Assembly: GCF_036127095.1 (NCBI RefSeq)
Contig: NZ_CP108006.1
Coordinates: 6,315,501-6,379,500, forward strand
DNA: 64,000 nt
Origin: Streptomyces sp. NBC_00335
GTDB lineage: Bacteria > Actinomycetota > Actinomycetes > Streptomycetales > Streptomycetaceae
Direction: 5' to 3'
Part shown: positions 42,348 through 52,032 of the stretch, one piece after another
Layout of the letters: each line of letters starts with the position of its first letter
Numbering within the stretch: position 1 is the stretch's first letter
The notes under the pieces: generated by a model
The model's database searches: none
The model's input: only the letters and a program-made list of their open reading frames with translations
Told to the model about the DNA's origin: nothing
Position numbers and translations under genes: made by a program

Positions 42348-43583
42348 GTGACCACCGCCATGAACACCATCGTCCGAAGGGAACTGTCCGTCGTGGGTGC
42401 GCGGGAGGGCCGCGACACCGCGGTCCGGATCCGGCGCGACCCGATCAGGGAAATCACCGAAGACCTGTGTGCCACCGTCTTCGCCTCGCTCCGCCGCAAG
42501 GACCAGCGGGAGAAGGCCCAGCACTACGTACGGGGACTGCTGGCCACCTCGGGGCGCAAGTCCATCCGCAGCATCGCCGCCCACGTCGAGGGGGACGCCG
42601 CCGAACAGAGCCTGCACCACTTCATCTTCAGCTCCACCTGGGACTGGCAGCCCCTGCGCACCGCGCTCTCGGAATACCTGGAGAGCACCACCCCGCTGGC
42701 GGCCTGGGTCGCCCAGCCGATGGCGATCCCCAAGGGCGGCGAACACTCGGTCGGCGTCGGCCACCACTTCGACCCGCACCAGGGCCAGATGTTCCGCGGC
42801 CAGCAGGCATTCGGCACCTGGTTCGCCTCGGCCGAGGTGGCCACGCCGGTCGGCTGGCGGCTGTTCGTACCGGACGGCGAGAACAACGCCGAAGCCTCCG
42901 CCAATTCGGCGCGCCGCACTGTCGCCGACCCCGGCACCGGTCCCGCCCCCGCACACCACACCTCGTACGAGGAGTGCGCGGCCAGCGGTGTCATCGAGAC
43001 CGTCAAGGCCGCCGCGATGCCCGCCCACCCGGTCGTCCTCGACGTCCCCAACATCGGCACCCGCATGACGATGAACCGCTTCGCCGAGGCCCGCATCCCC
43101 GTCCTGGCCCGGATCAGCCCCGCCGGCCGGCTGCTCGTCACCGACCCGGCGCTGCCCGGCTACGGCGCCGGCCCGCTGAACGCCGAGGACATCCTGCAGT
43201 CCCTCAAGGGGCTGCGCGCGCCCGTGGAGTGGGCCGACCCGGCCAACCCGTCGGCGCGCCGCAGCACCCTCGCCGTCGCCGTCGGCGTGATGATCCCCGA
43301 CCCGTCGGCGGCGCGGCGCCGCCAGCTCGTGCTGGTCGGCGAGTGGACCGACCCGCACCGGCTGCCGTCCCAGCTGTGGATCACCGACCTGACCCGGCTG
43401 TCCGCGGGCCGCCTGCTGCGGCTGACCAAGCAGGCCCCGCGGGTGGCGCTCACCTCCCAGCACAGCGGCCAGGAGCTGGGACTGCGCGACTACACCGGGC
43501 GTTCCCTGCACGGCTGGCACCGGCACGTCACCCTGGCCTCCATCGCCCACGCCGCCCACAGCCTCGCCGCGGCGCGGCAGTAG
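42348..43583 (+). CDS. IS701-type transposase-derived protein lacking catalytic aspartates
   Basis: 411 residues from GTG 42348 after GGGGGGCCT; GTG 42345 is equally possible. The overall architecture follows IS701/DDE_5 transposases: EKAQHYVRGLLATSGRKSI, SLHHFIFSSTWDWQPLR, HSVGVGHHFDPHQGQ and VGWRLFVPD. Where active enzymes have an Asp pair before the T-G-F-P-K segment, this protein reads AQPMAIPKGGEHSVGV. The second Asp region (normally D-A-x-Y-G) reads LDVPNIG. No terminal inverted repeats or target duplication were seen. It is probably an immobile, co-opted DNA-binding protein, perhaps a regulator; similar proteins occur in Streptomyces metabolite clusters. Confidence 0.8.
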   Translation: MTTAMNTIVRRELSVVGAREGRDTAVRIRRDPIREITEDLCATVFASLRRKDQREKAQHYVRGLLATSGRKSIRSIAAHVEGDAAEQSLHHFIFSSTWDWQPLRTALSEYLESTTPLAAWVAQPMAIPKGGEHSVGVGHHFDPHQGQMFRGQQAFGTWFASAEVATPVGWRLFVPDGENNAEASANSARRTVADPGTGPAPAHHTSYEECAASGVIETVKAAAMPAHPVVLDVPNIGTRMTMNRFAEARIPVLARISPAGRLLVTDPALPGYGAGPLNAEDILQSLKGLRAPVEWADPANPSARRSTLAVAVGVMIPDPSAARRRQLVLVGEWTDPHRLPSQLWITDLTRLSAGRLLRLTKQAPRVALTSQHSGQELGLRDYTGRSLHGWHRHVTLASIAHAAHSLAAARQ

Positions 43584-43605
43584 CCTCCCCCGCCCGCCCC
43601 GCTCC

Positions 43606-45573
43606 TCACCCCATGCGCGGGGCGGGCCCGGACCCGGGCCCGAACCCGGGCCCGGATTCGGTGCGCCGTTCGTGCAGTACGTCGCGGGCCTTGCGCAGCC
43701 GCAGCGCCATCTGGATCTCCAGGGCCCGGTCCGGCCTCTGCCAGTGCGGGCCGAGCAGCTCCGTGATGCGCGCCAGGCGGCGCGAGACGGTGTTGGCGTG
43801 GACGTGCAGCGCCTCGGCCGCACGGGTGGGGCTGCCGCCCGACTCGAAGTACGAGTCCAGCGTGCGGGTCAGCTCCGTGACGCGGGTCCCGTCGTAGTCC
43901 AGGACCGGGCCGATCGTCGACCCGATGAACGCCTCCACGTCATGGTCGGTGGACAGCAGCAGTCCCAGGAAGCCCAGTTCGCTCAGCGAGGCGGTTCCGC
44001 CGGCGCCGTCGAGGGCCGTCAGGGCGTCCAGGCAGCGCACGGCCTCCGCGTACACCTGGGCCACCTCGCGGGCGCTGCGCGAGGGCCCGGCGGCCCCGGT
44101 GGACACCGGGTGCCCGAGCAGCGGTGACAGCTCGGCCGACACCTGGCGGGCGGCGGCCGAGGCGTCGTCGCCGGGGACCACGAGCACGATGCAGCCGCGG
44201 CGCACGCCCTTGAGTCCGTTCATCCGATGGGCGTACGAGGAAGCCCAGGCCACCGCCCTGCCCAGCTCCCCGCCCTCCGGCCGGGCCACCACCACCACAT
44301 GGGGGCGGTCCAGCTCGATCCCCAGGCGCCGTACGCGCTCCAGCAGGTGACGGTCGGAGCGGGTCGGCCGGTCCAGCAGCTCCTGGAGCAGTTCCTCGTG
44401 GACCGGGCCCTCGGCGGCGGCGGTGCCGCGCTGGATCAGGATCAGCGAGGCCACGGTCTGGGCGGCCATCCGCAGGAGCCGTACGTCCTCGACCGTCAGC
44501 GGCGCCGAGGCGTGCAGCACCAGGGCGCCGAGCTCCTCGGCGCCGGCCAGCACCGGGGCCAGCCACACGTCGCCGGGCAGTTCCACGGGCCGCAGCCCGT
44601 GGGCCGTCAGGGCCGCCCGCGCGACGGCCTCCTCGTCGAGGTCCGCCGGCAGCTCACCGGTGGAGACCAGCACCCGCCCACCGGGATCCCGGACCTGGAC
44701 GACCGCGTCCAGCGCGTCCGCGGCCGCCCGCGCCAGCGCCGACAGGCTCGCCCCGTCCAGCACCAGGCCGGCCAGCCGGGCGTGGCACTCCCACAGGTAA
44801 CGGACCCTGGTCAGGGTGGAGTTGGTGTGGGATCCGAACCGCTCCAGCTCGGCGACCTCCTCCTGGGTCTGCTCCAGCAGGCGCGCCTTCTCGATGGCGA
44901 CGGCCGCCAGGTCGGCGAGCGAGAGCAGCAGCCCGATCTCGTCCGGGGTGAAACGGCGTACGTCACGCTGGGCGCCGTACAGGGCGCCGAGCGTGGAGTT
45001 CCCGTTGCGCAGGGGCACGGCGATGATCGCGTGCAGTCCCTCGGCCCGGGCCACGGTGTCGATGCCGGGGCCGTGCGGGACCGTGTCGTCGTTCAGGTAG
45101 TCGGCGCTCCACAGGGGAGCCCGGCGGGTCTGGGCGGCGCTGCCCAGCCCCGTGCCCAGCTCCATCCCTATGTTCTGCGTGGTGGTCTCGCCCTCACAGG
45201 TGCGGACGTAGCCGGTGCCGTCCGGGCGGTTGAGGGACACCCAGGCCATGTCGAGGCCGAGCAGGCGCCGAGCCCTCCGGTTGATCACGCGGAGCAGGCC
45301 GTCCAGGTCGTACGGCGAGGTCAGGTCGTGCGCGGTGTCCACCAGCGCGGCCAGGGAAGCCTGTTGCTGCCGGCCGATCACGGCGTTCGCGCGCACGGCC
45401 CCGGCCAGCTCCAGGGCCCGGGTAAGCTCGGCGACCTCCGCCTCCCCGGCCCCGGATCTTCGGGCCTCGTGCAGCAGGGCCTCGAACAGGCCGGGCGGAG
45501 CTTCCTGCGCGAGGAGCTCCAGCACGGCCAGCGCGCCGGACCCTCCCCGGTGGGAACCGATCTCCGGTGCCAT
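43606..45573 (-). CDS. GAF and PucR/CdaR-type transcriptional regulator
   Basis: 655 residues. A GAF domain (about 75-215, e.g. LLGLDMAWVSLNRPDG and IIAVPLRNGNSTLGALYGAQ) may sense a small ligand. A central CdaR GGDEF-like region follows (about 390-530). The C-terminal PucR helix-turn-helix has LDSYFESGGSPTRAAEALHVHANTVSRRL. The N-terminal 60 residues are helical. Such regulators often control catabolic or aromatic genes. It sits at the right edge of the island, convergent with the transposase-derived gene, and could be island or core. The ATG is preceded by GAGGGGAGACACGC. Confidence 0.88.
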   Translation of the reverse strand: MAPEIGSHRGGSGALAVLELLAQEAPPGLFEALLHEARRSGAGEAEVAELTRALELAGAVRANAVIGRQQQASLAALVDTAHDLTSPYDLDGLLRVINRRARRLLGLDMAWVSLNRPDGTGYVRTCEGETTTQNIGMELGTGLGSAAQTRRAPLWSADYLNDDTVPHGPGIDTVARAEGLHAIIAVPLRNGNSTLGALYGAQRDVRRFTPDEIGLLLSLADLAAVAIEKARLLEQTQEEVAELERFGSHTNSTLTRVRYLWECHARLAGLVLDGASLSALARAAADALDAVVQVRDPGGRVLVSTGELPADLDEEAVARAALTAHGLRPVELPGDVWLAPVLAGAEELGALVLHASAPLTVEDVRLLRMAAQTVASLILIQRGTAAAEGPVHEELLQELLDRPTRSDRHLLERVRRLGIELDRPHVVVVARPEGGELGRAVAWASSYAHRMNGLKGVRRGCIVLVVPGDDASAAARQVSAELSPLLGHPVSTGAAGPSRSAREVAQVYAEAVRCLDALTALDGAGGTASLSELGFLGLLLSTDHDVEAFIGSTIGPVLDYDGTRVTELTRTLDSYFESGGSPTRAAEALHVHANTVSRRLARITELLGPHWQRPDRALEIQMALRLRKARDVLHERRTESGPGFGPGSGPAPRMG

Positions 45574-45719
45574 GCGTGTCTCCCCTCGTCTGACCAGCGC
45601 AAATCAAGCCAGCTCCCCGAACCTAGGTTCCGTCCGCCGAAGGGTCAAGCGGGGCCTGTCCTTTGCGGCCGGCAAGACGGTGCGGGGGAGCCAACTCCCG
45701 TGCCCTACCTGCCTGTACG

Positions 45720-46748
45720 TCAGGGGGCGGGCGGGTGAACCGCCTCCGCCGTGACGATGCGGGGCAGGGCGTACGGGTGGTGCGCAGTCAGCCAGGTGAT
45801 CAGGCGTTCGCGGACCGCGCAGCGGACGGTCCAGACGGCGTCCCCGTCCTTCGCCGTGACCACCGCGCGGACCAGGATGGTGTTCGGGGTGGTGTCGGTG
45901 ACCGCCAGGGAGCCGGTGCGGCCGTCCCATTCCGGGATGTCCTCCAGGATCCGCTGGAGCTGCTCGCGCATCAGGTCCACCGGGGCGCTGTGGTCCAGGT
46001 GCCAGAACACGGTGCCCGTCATCTGCGCGCCGCCGCGCGACCAGTTCTCGTAGGGTTTGCTCGTGAAGTACGAGACCGGCATCGTGATCCGGCGCTCGTC
46101 CCAGGTGCGGACGGTGAGGAAGGTGAGGGTGATCTCCTCCACCGTGCCCCACTCCTTGTCCACCACCACCGTGTCGCCGATCCGGACGGTGTCGCCGAAG
46201 GCGATCTGGAGTCCGGCGAAGAGGTTGCCGAGTGCGGCCTGCGCCGCGATGCCCGCCACGATGCCGAGCACGCCGGCCGAGGCCAGCATCGAGGTGCCGA
46301 CCGTCCGCATCTCGGGGAAGGTCAGGAGCATCGCGCCGAGGGCCACCACGATCACCACCGCCGTGACCACCCGCTGGATCAGCGTGACCTGGGTGCGGAC
46401 CCGGCGCACCCTGGCCTGGTCGGAGGCGTCGGCCGCGTAGCGGGCGTACGTGGAGTCCACGATCGCCGTCGTGATGCGGATCAGCAGCCACGCGGCCGCG
46501 GCGATCAGGATCAGGGTCAGCACGTGCCCGGGGCCGTCCGCGCGCCGCCGCACGGCCTGGAGCAGGGAGGTGGCCAGGACCACCAGGAACGGCGGGCGGC
46601 AGCGGCGCAGCAGCCCCCACAGCGGGGTCTCGCTGTGCCGGGCGTCGGCGCGGCGCAGCAGCAGGTCCAGCAGCCAGCCCGCGAGCAGGGTGACGGCCAG
46701 GGTGCCGGCGACGGCCGCGATCGGGCGCAGGAAGGAGTCCGTGTCCAT
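45720..46748 (-). CDS. Mechanosensitive ion channel of the MscS family
   Basis: 342 residues: membrane helices at about 10-30, 47-67, 78-98 and 120-145, then the pore helix VLGIVAGIAAQAALGNLFAG. The beta domain contains FGDTVRIGDTVVVDKEWGTVEEITLTFLTV and ITMPVSYF. A C-terminal alpha/beta cage follows to residue 330. It would open under membrane tension to release solutes. The ATG at 46748 was chosen over an upstream TTG. Divergent from the hydrolase gene, sharing a 50-bp gap. Confidence 0.92.
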   Translation of the reverse strand: MDTDSFLRPIAAVAGTLAVTLLAGWLLDLLLRRADARHSETPLWGLLRRCRPPFLVVLATSLLQAVRRRADGPGHVLTLILIAAAAWLLIRITTAIVDSTYARYAADASDQARVRRVRTQVTLIQRVVTAVVIVVALGAMLLTFPEMRTVGTSMLASAGVLGIVAGIAAQAALGNLFAGLQIAFGDTVRIGDTVVVDKEWGTVEEITLTFLTVRTWDERRITMPVSYFTSKPYENWSRGGAQMTGTVFWHLDHSAPVDLMREQLQRILEDIPEWDGRTGSLAVTDTTPNTILVRAVVTAKDGDAVWTVRCAVRERLITWLTAHHPYALPRIVTAEAVHPPAP

Positions 46749-46798
46749 GCAGGCCAACGTAACCGGAGGGGGTGCGCCGAAACTGGCACGATGGGGGC

Positions 46799-47368
46799 AT
46801 GAACATCATGCTTTTCCATTCGACCTACGGGCTGCGGCCCGCCGTGCGGGAGGCGGCCGACCGGCTGCGCGCGGCCGGGCACCAGGTCCAGGTGCCGGAC
46901 CTCTTCGAGGGGCGCACCTTCGAGACCGTCGAGGAGGGCATGGCCCACCAGGAGGAGATCGGCCGCGACGAGCTGCTCAAGCGGGCGATCCTGGCCTCGG
47001 CCCCGTACTCCGACCAGGGCCTGGTCTACGCCGGCTTCTCCTTCGGGGGCTCCATCGCCCAGCACCTGGCGCTCGCCGACGAGAAGGCGCGCGGGCTGCT
47101 GCTCCTGCACGGGACGGCCGACCTGGAGGAGGGCGTCTACGTCGACGAGCTGCCGGTGCAGCTGCACATCGCCGACCCGGACCCCTTCGAGCCGCACGAC
47201 TGGCTGACGGCCTGGTACCTGCGGATGCGCAAGGCCGGGGCGGACGTGGAGGTCCACGGTTATCCGGGGGCCGGGCACCTGTTCACCGACCCGGGACTGG
47301 ACGACTACGACGCCGAGGCGGCGGAGCAGGCCTGGTCGGTGGCCCTCGCCTTCCTCGACGGTCTCTAG
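46799..47368 (+). CDS. Dienelactone hydrolase family protein
   Basis: 189 residues, alpha/beta hydrolase. The nucleophile elbow is GFSFGGSIAQ, with Ser in place of the Cys of classical dienelactone hydrolase. The acid lies in the IADPDPFEPHDW region and the His in PGAGHLFTDPGL. It probably hydrolyses an ester or lactone; substrate unknown. The ATG at 46799 follows a G-run but at short spacing, and an ATG nine bases later (MLFHSTYG) may be the real start. It is probably a core gene. Confidence 0.87.
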   Translation: MNIMLFHSTYGLRPAVREAADRLRAAGHQVQVPDLFEGRTFETVEEGMAHQEEIGRDELLKRAILASAPYSDQGLVYAGFSFGGSIAQHLALADEKARGLLLLHGTADLEEGVYVDELPVQLHIADPDPFEPHDWLTAWYLRMRKAGADVEVHGYPGAGHLFTDPGLDDYDAEAAEQAWSVALAFLDGL

Positions 47369-47417
47369 GCCGGTCTCTCGGCCGGTCTCTCCGACGGTCT
47401 TCGGGCGGAACACGGCA

Positions 47418-47443
47418 ATGGGGCCCCGCGTGCGGGGCCCCAT
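47418..47443 (+). terminator. Hairpin terminator after the dienelactone hydrolase gene
   Basis: ATGGGGCCCCGC (47418-47429) and GCGGGGCCCCAT (47432-47443) form a perfect 12-bp inverted repeat. It lies between convergent genes and can act in both directions. Confidence 0.8.
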
Positions 47444-47472
47444 CGTCATGACTGCGTCAGAGCGCCGGAGCG

Positions 47473-48456
47473 TCAGCCGCGGTAGGCCGTCCACATGCTC
47501 TTCATGCGGGCCACCTGGCCCGCGGTGAACTGGTACATGCAGTTGTCGTACGTGTAGTCCATGAAGTTGTGGATCGGGTCGACGCCCGCCTTGCTGGCGC
47601 AGGTGTCACGGCCGGTCGGGCACTCGAAGGCCGCGCTCTTCTCGGCCGGGGTGTCCGAAACGGAGTCGCCCGCGCCGTTACAGCCGCCCTGGAAGGTGTG
47701 GTAGAGACCCATCCAGTGGCCGACCTCGTGGGTCGCGGTGTCGCCCTCGTTGTAGTTGGCCGCGGAGCCGCCCGGCAGCGAGGTGTCCAGGACGACCACG
47801 CCGTCCATCTTCGGCTGGGAGGCGTAGGAGCTGGGGAAGGTGGCCCAGCCCAGCAGCCCGCCGGAGAGGTTGGCGGTGTAGAAGTTCAGGGCGTTCGCCC
47901 CGCCCTTGCGCAGGGTGTTCTTCATGGTCTTCTCGGCCGTGGAGCCGGAAGCCAGGTTGTACCAGCTCGCGTTGTCCGTGTAGTCGGTGCCCGCCAGGGT
48001 GAACTGGTAGGTGCTGTCGACGTTTCCGGTGCCCTGGCCGGCGTAGGCCGCGTTGAGGACCGCCAGCTGCTTGCTGATGTCGGTGGCCGTCAGCTTTCCG
48101 GTGGTGCCGGAGTGGATGACGTGGAAGTACACGGGGATGCTGGTGGCGGCCTCGGCGGCGCGAAGGCTGCGGTGCTCCTTCGAGATCTTGTCCAGCTTCG
48201 CCTTGAGGTCGGCGTCCATGGCCTTGGACTGGGCCTCGGTGACCTCGTTCGGCTCGGCCGCGTGCTGGTCCTTCGGGCGCGCCACACGGGCGTTGGCCGC
48301 GGCGCCGGTCTCCTCGGCGCACACCTCGGCGCCGGTCTTGGCGGCGGCGACCGTGGTGGGGGCGGCGAGCGGGGTGAAGGCCAGGGTGCCGGCGAGTACG
48401 GCGGTACCCATCAGGCGGCGGCGAAGAAGGGGGGATATGCGGGCAAGAGCGCGCAC
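47473..48456 (-). CDS. Secreted M43 (pappalysin-like) zinc metalloprotease
   Basis: 327 residues from GTG 48456, chosen because GAGGAG lies 5 bp upstream. A Sec signal follows: basic [16 protein letters not shown], a hydrophobic core, then A-x-A near residue 30. A propeptide-like charged stretch precedes the catalytic domain (about 110-325). The zinc site is [13 protein letters not shown] (H-E-x2-H-x2-G-x2-H), with the Met-turn in [16 protein letters not shown]. Cysteines near the C-terminus probably form disulfides. An extracellular peptidase; target unknown. Confidence 0.9.
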   Translation of the reverse strand: MRALARISPLLRRRLMGTAVLAGTLAFTPLAAPTTVAAAKTGAEVCAEETGAAANARVARPKDQHAAEPNEVTEAQSKAMDADLKAKLDKISKEHRSLRAAEAATSIPVYFHVIHSGTTGKLTATDISKQLAVLNAAYAGQGTGNVDSTYQFTLAGTDYTDNASWYNLASGSTAEKTMKNTLRKGGANALNFYTANLSGGLLGWATFPSSYASQPKMDGVVVLDTSLPGGSAANYNEGDTATHEVGHWMGLYHTFQGGCNGAGDSVSDTPAEKSAAFECPTGRDTCASKAGVDPIHNFMDYTYDNCMYQFTAGQVARMKSMWTAYRG

Positions 48457-48579
48457 GTGTGCTCCTCGCGAGTGGGGGGTAGAGCGGGAGGGATCTCCTC
48501 GGCTGGCGGGAATCTTACGTGCGCATGTCATAAACAGGTCAAGTGCTCTACGTAAAAGATTTGTTGCTTCTGATGCCAA

Positions 48580-48608
48580 AGGGGCGCCTGGTCTACGCCA
48601 AGCGCCCC
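48580..48608 (-). terminator. Hairpin terminator after the phoD-like gene
   Basis: GGGGCGC (48581-48587) and GCGCCCC (48602-48608) pair around a 14-nt loop. On the minus strand, TTTGG follows the stem. It lies just beyond the PhoD stop codon at 48634. Confidence 0.65.
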
Positions 48609-48633
48609 TCCGGACGGGAAATCCGACGGTGCG

Positions 48634-50313
48634 TCAGCGCACCGGCCGGTCCGCCCGCTCGACCTTCTGGGTCCCGTTCAGCGTGCGGTACGAGCGGGCC
48701 CAGGCGGCCGTGGCGTCCTGGCGCCGCTTGTCCGAGACCACGTAGTAGTCCATCTGCGAACGCTCGGCCGTCACGTCCAGCACGCCGTAGCCGTGGGCGT
48801 CCATGTCCAGCCACTTCACGTGCCGGTTGGCGGCCTTGATGGCCGTTTCGGCCACCAGCGAGGCCGTGTCGGCCGGTACGTGCAGCAGGTCGTCGATGTT
48901 GTCGGAGGTCACCGAGGTCACCACGAACTCCACGCCCGCCGACCGCGACCACGGGTAGGTGGCCGCCGTCACCGGGACGTCGTTCGCCCAGGCCATGTGG
49001 ATGTCACCGGTCAGGAAGACGGTGTTGCGGACGGAACGGTCCGTCAGGTGCCCCAGCAGCTCCCGGCGGTCGTCCGTGTACCCGTCCCACTGGTCCACGT
49101 TGATCGCGAGGCCGCCCGCGGGCAGGCCGAGCAGCTCGGCGAGGGGAGCCAGCAGGTGCGCGGGCAGCGAGCCGAAGGCCACCGGCGAGATCATCACCGA
49201 GGTGCCCACCAGCTTCCAGGTGGCCTGCGAGCCGGCCAGCCCGGCCTTCAGCCAGTCCAGCTGGGCGCGCCCGGTGATGCTGCGCTCCGGGTCGTCCACC
49301 GCGCCGCTGCCGATGCCCGCCTGCTGCGAGCGGAAGGTCCGCAGGTCCAGCAGGTGCAGGTCGGCGAGGGTGCCGAAGCGCAGCCGGCGGTAGACGGTGC
49401 CCTCGGTGGAGGTGCGCACCGGCATCCACTCGAAGTACGCCTGGCGGGCGGCGGCCGCTCGGGCCGCGAAGGAGCCCTCGGTGGCGGCATCGTGGTTCTC
49501 GGCGCCGCCGGCCCAGGTGTCGTTGGCGATCTCGTGGTCGTCCCAGATCGCGATGACGGGGTGGGCCTGGTGCAGGGCCTGCAGGTCGGGGTCGGTCTTG
49601 TACTTCCCGTGCCGGGTGCGGTAGTCGGCCAGGGTGAGGATCTCGTGCAGCGGCTCGTGCTGCCGTACGACGTACTTCGCCTCGGGGTAACCGCCGCTCT
49701 TGTACTCGTAGATGTAGTCGCCCAGGTGCAGTACGGCGTCCAGATCGGCCCGCGCGGCCAGGTGGCGGTACGCGGAGAAGTAGCCGGCCTCCCAGTTGGC
49801 GCAGGAGACCACGCCGAAGCGGATCCCGGCGGGCGCGGTCGTGACGGCGGGGGCGGTACGGGTGCGGCCGGCCGGGGAGACGGTGGCGCCGGCGGTGAAC
49901 CGGTACCAGTAGGCCGTCTGCGGGCGCAGGCCCCGTACGTCGGCCTTGACGGTGTGGTCGGAGGCGGCGCTCGCGGTGACGGAGCCGCTCGCGACGATCC
50001 GGGAGAAGGCCTTGTCCTCGGCGATCTCCCAGCCCACCGCGACGGCCGGGCCCGCGCCGGAGCCCGGTACGGCCGCGGCGGTCGGGGTGACGCGGGTCCA
50101 CAGCAGGACCCCGTCGGGGAGCGGGTCGCCCGAGGCGACGCCGTGCAGGAAGGAGGGGGTGTCTTCACCGGTGGCGGCGTGGGCGGCTTCGGCACCCAGC
50201 GCGGCGATCGGGACGAGTGCCGCCGTGGCCGCCGCGGCCAGGACGACCGTACGGCGGCGGGGAGCCGGCAGGGAGGCCGATTCCGGGGCGGAGGGGGAGA
50301 GTTGACTGGTCAC
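48634..50313 (-). CDS. phoD: Alkaline phosphatase D family protein (PhoD), Tat-exported
   Basis: 559 residues from GTG 50313. The N-terminus has a Tat-like signal ([19 protein letters not shown], cleavage around AHAA). The PhoD N-terminal domain (about 50-140, [20 protein letters not shown]) is followed by the metallophosphatase domain (about 150-530). Metal-ligand blocks are [41 protein letters not shown] and [13 protein letters not shown]. It hydrolyses phosphate mono- and diesters outside the cell. No obvious PHO box was recognised in the short region upstream. Confidence 0.92.
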   Translation of the reverse strand: MTSQLSPSAPESASLPAPRRRTVVLAAAATAALVPIAALGAEAAHAATGEDTPSFLHGVASGDPLPDGVLLWTRVTPTAAAVPGSGAGPAVAVGWEIAEDKAFSRIVASGSVTASAASDHTVKADVRGLRPQTAYWYRFTAGATVSPAGRTRTAPAVTTAPAGIRFGVVSCANWEAGYFSAYRHLAARADLDAVLHLGDYIYEYKSGGYPEAKYVVRQHEPLHEILTLADYRTRHGKYKTDPDLQALHQAHPVIAIWDDHEIANDTWAGGAENHDAATEGSFAARAAAARQAYFEWMPVRTSTEGTVYRRLRFGTLADLHLLDLRTFRSQQAGIGSGAVDDPERSITGRAQLDWLKAGLAGSQATWKLVGTSVMISPVAFGSLPAHLLAPLAELLGLPAGGLAINVDQWDGYTDDRRELLGHLTDRSVRNTVFLTGDIHMAWANDVPVTAATYPWSRSAGVEFVVTSVTSDNIDDLLHVPADTASLVAETAIKAANRHVKWLDMDAHGYGVLDVTAERSQMDYYVVSDKRRQDATAAWARSYRTLNGTQKVERADRPVR

Positions 50314-50365
50314 GGATGATCATATTACCGGCGGGTATTCGCTCCGGACCAGACCCGTGGAAGCA

Positions 50366-50400
50366 ACGGACGGGCGAACTCTGGGAGTTCGCCCGTCCGT
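50366..50400 (-). terminator. Hairpin terminator after the DsbA-like gene
   Basis: A perfect 16-bp stem (50366-50381 with 50385-50400) and a 3-nt loop lies just past the minus-strand stop codon at 50422. Confidence 0.85.
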
Positions 50401-50421
50401 CGGTGATCCAGCCTCAAAGCC

Positions 50422-51219
50422 TCAGCCGGCGATGGCCTTGTCGATCGCCGTCGTGAACGCCTCGGGCGTCTGCGGCAGCGGGTCGATCTTCTTGCCGTCC
50501 ATCTTCAGCGTCGGCGTGCCCTTCGCACCGCTCTTGTCGAAGGTCTTCGACATCTCCAGCGCCCACCGGTCGTAGGTGCCCTCGTCGAGCGCCTTCTTGA
50601 ACTCGGCGTTCCCCTTGAGCGCCGGGACCTGGTCCGCGACGAGGAGCAGGTAGGCGTCCTTGGCGAACTTGTCGTCCTTCTCCTCCGGGTGGTTCGCCGC
50701 GGAGTAGAGGGCCGTCTTGTACTCCAGGAACGCCTCGGGGCTGACGTTGAGGGCCGCGCCCAGCGCGCTCAGGGCGTTCTTGGAGCCGCTGCCGGGGAAG
50801 CCGTTGTCCAGGAAGGTGGCCCCGATGAACTGGATCTTGTACTTGCCGGCGTCGACGTCCTTCTTGACCTGCGGGCCGACCGCCTGCTCGAAGCTCGCGC
50901 AGACCGGGCAGCGCGCGTCCTCGTAGAGCTCCAGGGTCTTCTTGGCGTCGGCCTTGCCGATGACCACCGTCGTGCCGTTCTCGCCCGAGGTGTTCTTCGG
51001 CGCGACCACGGGGGCGTCGGCGGCCTTCTCCCAGGCGCTCGGCTTGTTGGACTGGACGACGGCGTAACCGACGCCGCCGGCCAGGGCGAGGGCGGCCACG
51101 ACGCCGCCCGCCACGAACACCTGCCGGCGGACCTTGGCCTTCTTGGCCTGCTGCTCGCGCTCGATGCGCAGCTTCTCGCGGGCCGCCGCCTTGTTCGCCT
51201 GGCTGTTGCGTGCGCTCAT
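50422..51219 (-). CDS. Membrane-anchored DsbA-like thioredoxin-fold protein
   Basis: 265 residues from ATG 51219. A charged, helical N-terminus (about 1-32) precedes one membrane helix (about 33-55, VFVAGGVVAALALAGGVGYA), placing the rest outside. The thioredoxin fold contains the redox motif YEDARCPVCASFEQAVG (C-P-V-C), followed by a DsbA helical insertion and the cis-Pro loop KGTPTLKMDGK. It probably oxidises or isomerises disulfides in exported proteins such as the neighbouring secreted enzymes. GGAGAGA precedes the start. It overlaps nothing, but the next minus-strand gene lies 73 bp upstream. Confidence 0.9.
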   Translation of the reverse strand: MSARNSQANKAAAREKLRIEREQQAKKAKVRRQVFVAGGVVAALALAGGVGYAVVQSNKPSAWEKAADAPVVAPKNTSGENGTTVVIGKADAKKTLELYEDARCPVCASFEQAVGPQVKKDVDAGKYKIQFIGATFLDNGFPGSGSKNALSALGAALNVSPEAFLEYKTALYSAANHPEEKDDKFAKDAYLLLVADQVPALKGNAEFKKALDEGTYDRWALEMSKTFDKSGAKGTPTLKMDGKKIDPLPQTPEAFTTAIDKAIAG

Positions 51220-51292
51220 CGTTCTCTCCGTGGGGTGTGGCTCCGCTGTGGAGCCGGCTGTCAGGGGGGACTGGAGGGACTGCCCTCGGACC

Positions 51293-51982
51293 TCAGGCGC
51301 GAGCGAACGCGCCGGGTACGCGAGGAGGTCCCCGCCGTCCCACGGAGTGCACGGGGAAGCGGGTACGGGCCACCGTGCTCGCGAGCGCCGCCCGCGGCGA
51401 GCGCCGCACCGGAGCCAGGATCCGCGCCGCACGGGCCGAGGCCATCCGCAGCGGCCGGAAGGCGCAGGCGGACGCGGCGCGCAGCAGCCGGCCGAGGGCC
51501 CGCTCCCCGCGGTGCAGCCACAGGGAGGCGAGCAGTCCGACCGAGACGTGCGCCCCCAGCAGCAGCCAGGGGGCCCACGGTCCGGGAGCGGCCAGCAGCG
51601 CGGCCGGGTCGGCGGGCCCGCCCACCTCGGCCAGTGACCCGCCCACCGGGCTGCCGCCGCAGAAGTCGGCCAGCCCCATGGCCCGCAGCGGACCCGAGAC
51701 GGGGCCGCCCGCGGGGCCGTAGCAAAGGTGCTGGCCCGAGGTCAGGACGGTGTCGGCGGCCAGTTCCAGGGGGACGAGCAGCCCGGCGATGTGACCGAGG
51801 CCCCGCTCGCGTCCGGCCAGGGCGAAGGCGATCGCGAAGACCGCGACGAAGGCCCCTCCCACCAGGGCGGGAGGCAGCGGCACCCGGGACATCAGGACGT
51901 GCGAGCCCGTCGAGAGCAGCACGACGACCGCGCTGAACAGCGCGGCCCGCAGCCCTCGGAGTCCCACCCCGGATATGTCCAT
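51293..51982 (-). CDS. Hypothetical multi-pass membrane protein
   Basis: 229 residues from ATG 51982. Four or five hydrophobic segments are visible (about 10-30, 37-55, 60-80, 125-155), with a His/Cys-containing loop (SGQHLCYGPAGG, then DFCGGSP). The C-terminal 60 residues are Arg/Ala-rich and probably cytoplasmic. No known family was recognised. It lies immediately upstream of the DsbA-like gene on the same strand, so a link to extracytoplasmic redox is possible. The start is uncertain, as the frame continues upstream. Confidence 0.7.
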   Translation of the reverse strand: MDISGVGLRGLRAALFSAVVVLLSTGSHVLMSRVPLPPALVGGAFVAVFAIAFALAGRERGLGHIAGLLVPLELAADTVLTSGQHLCYGPAGGPVSGPLRAMGLADFCGGSPVGGSLAEVGGPADPAALLAAPGPWAPWLLLGAHVSVGLLASLWLHRGERALGRLLRAASACAFRPLRMASARAARILAPVRRSPRAALASTVARTRFPVHSVGRRGPPRVPGAFARA

Positions 51983-52032
51983 CGTCGCGAGTGTGCCATG
52001 CGTCCCTGTGAGGACGGGCCGAAGGTCCCCGC

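Noticed and set aside
42219..43600. An active insertion sequence.
   Set aside because: No terminal inverted repeats or target duplication seen, and the catalytic Asp motifs are altered.
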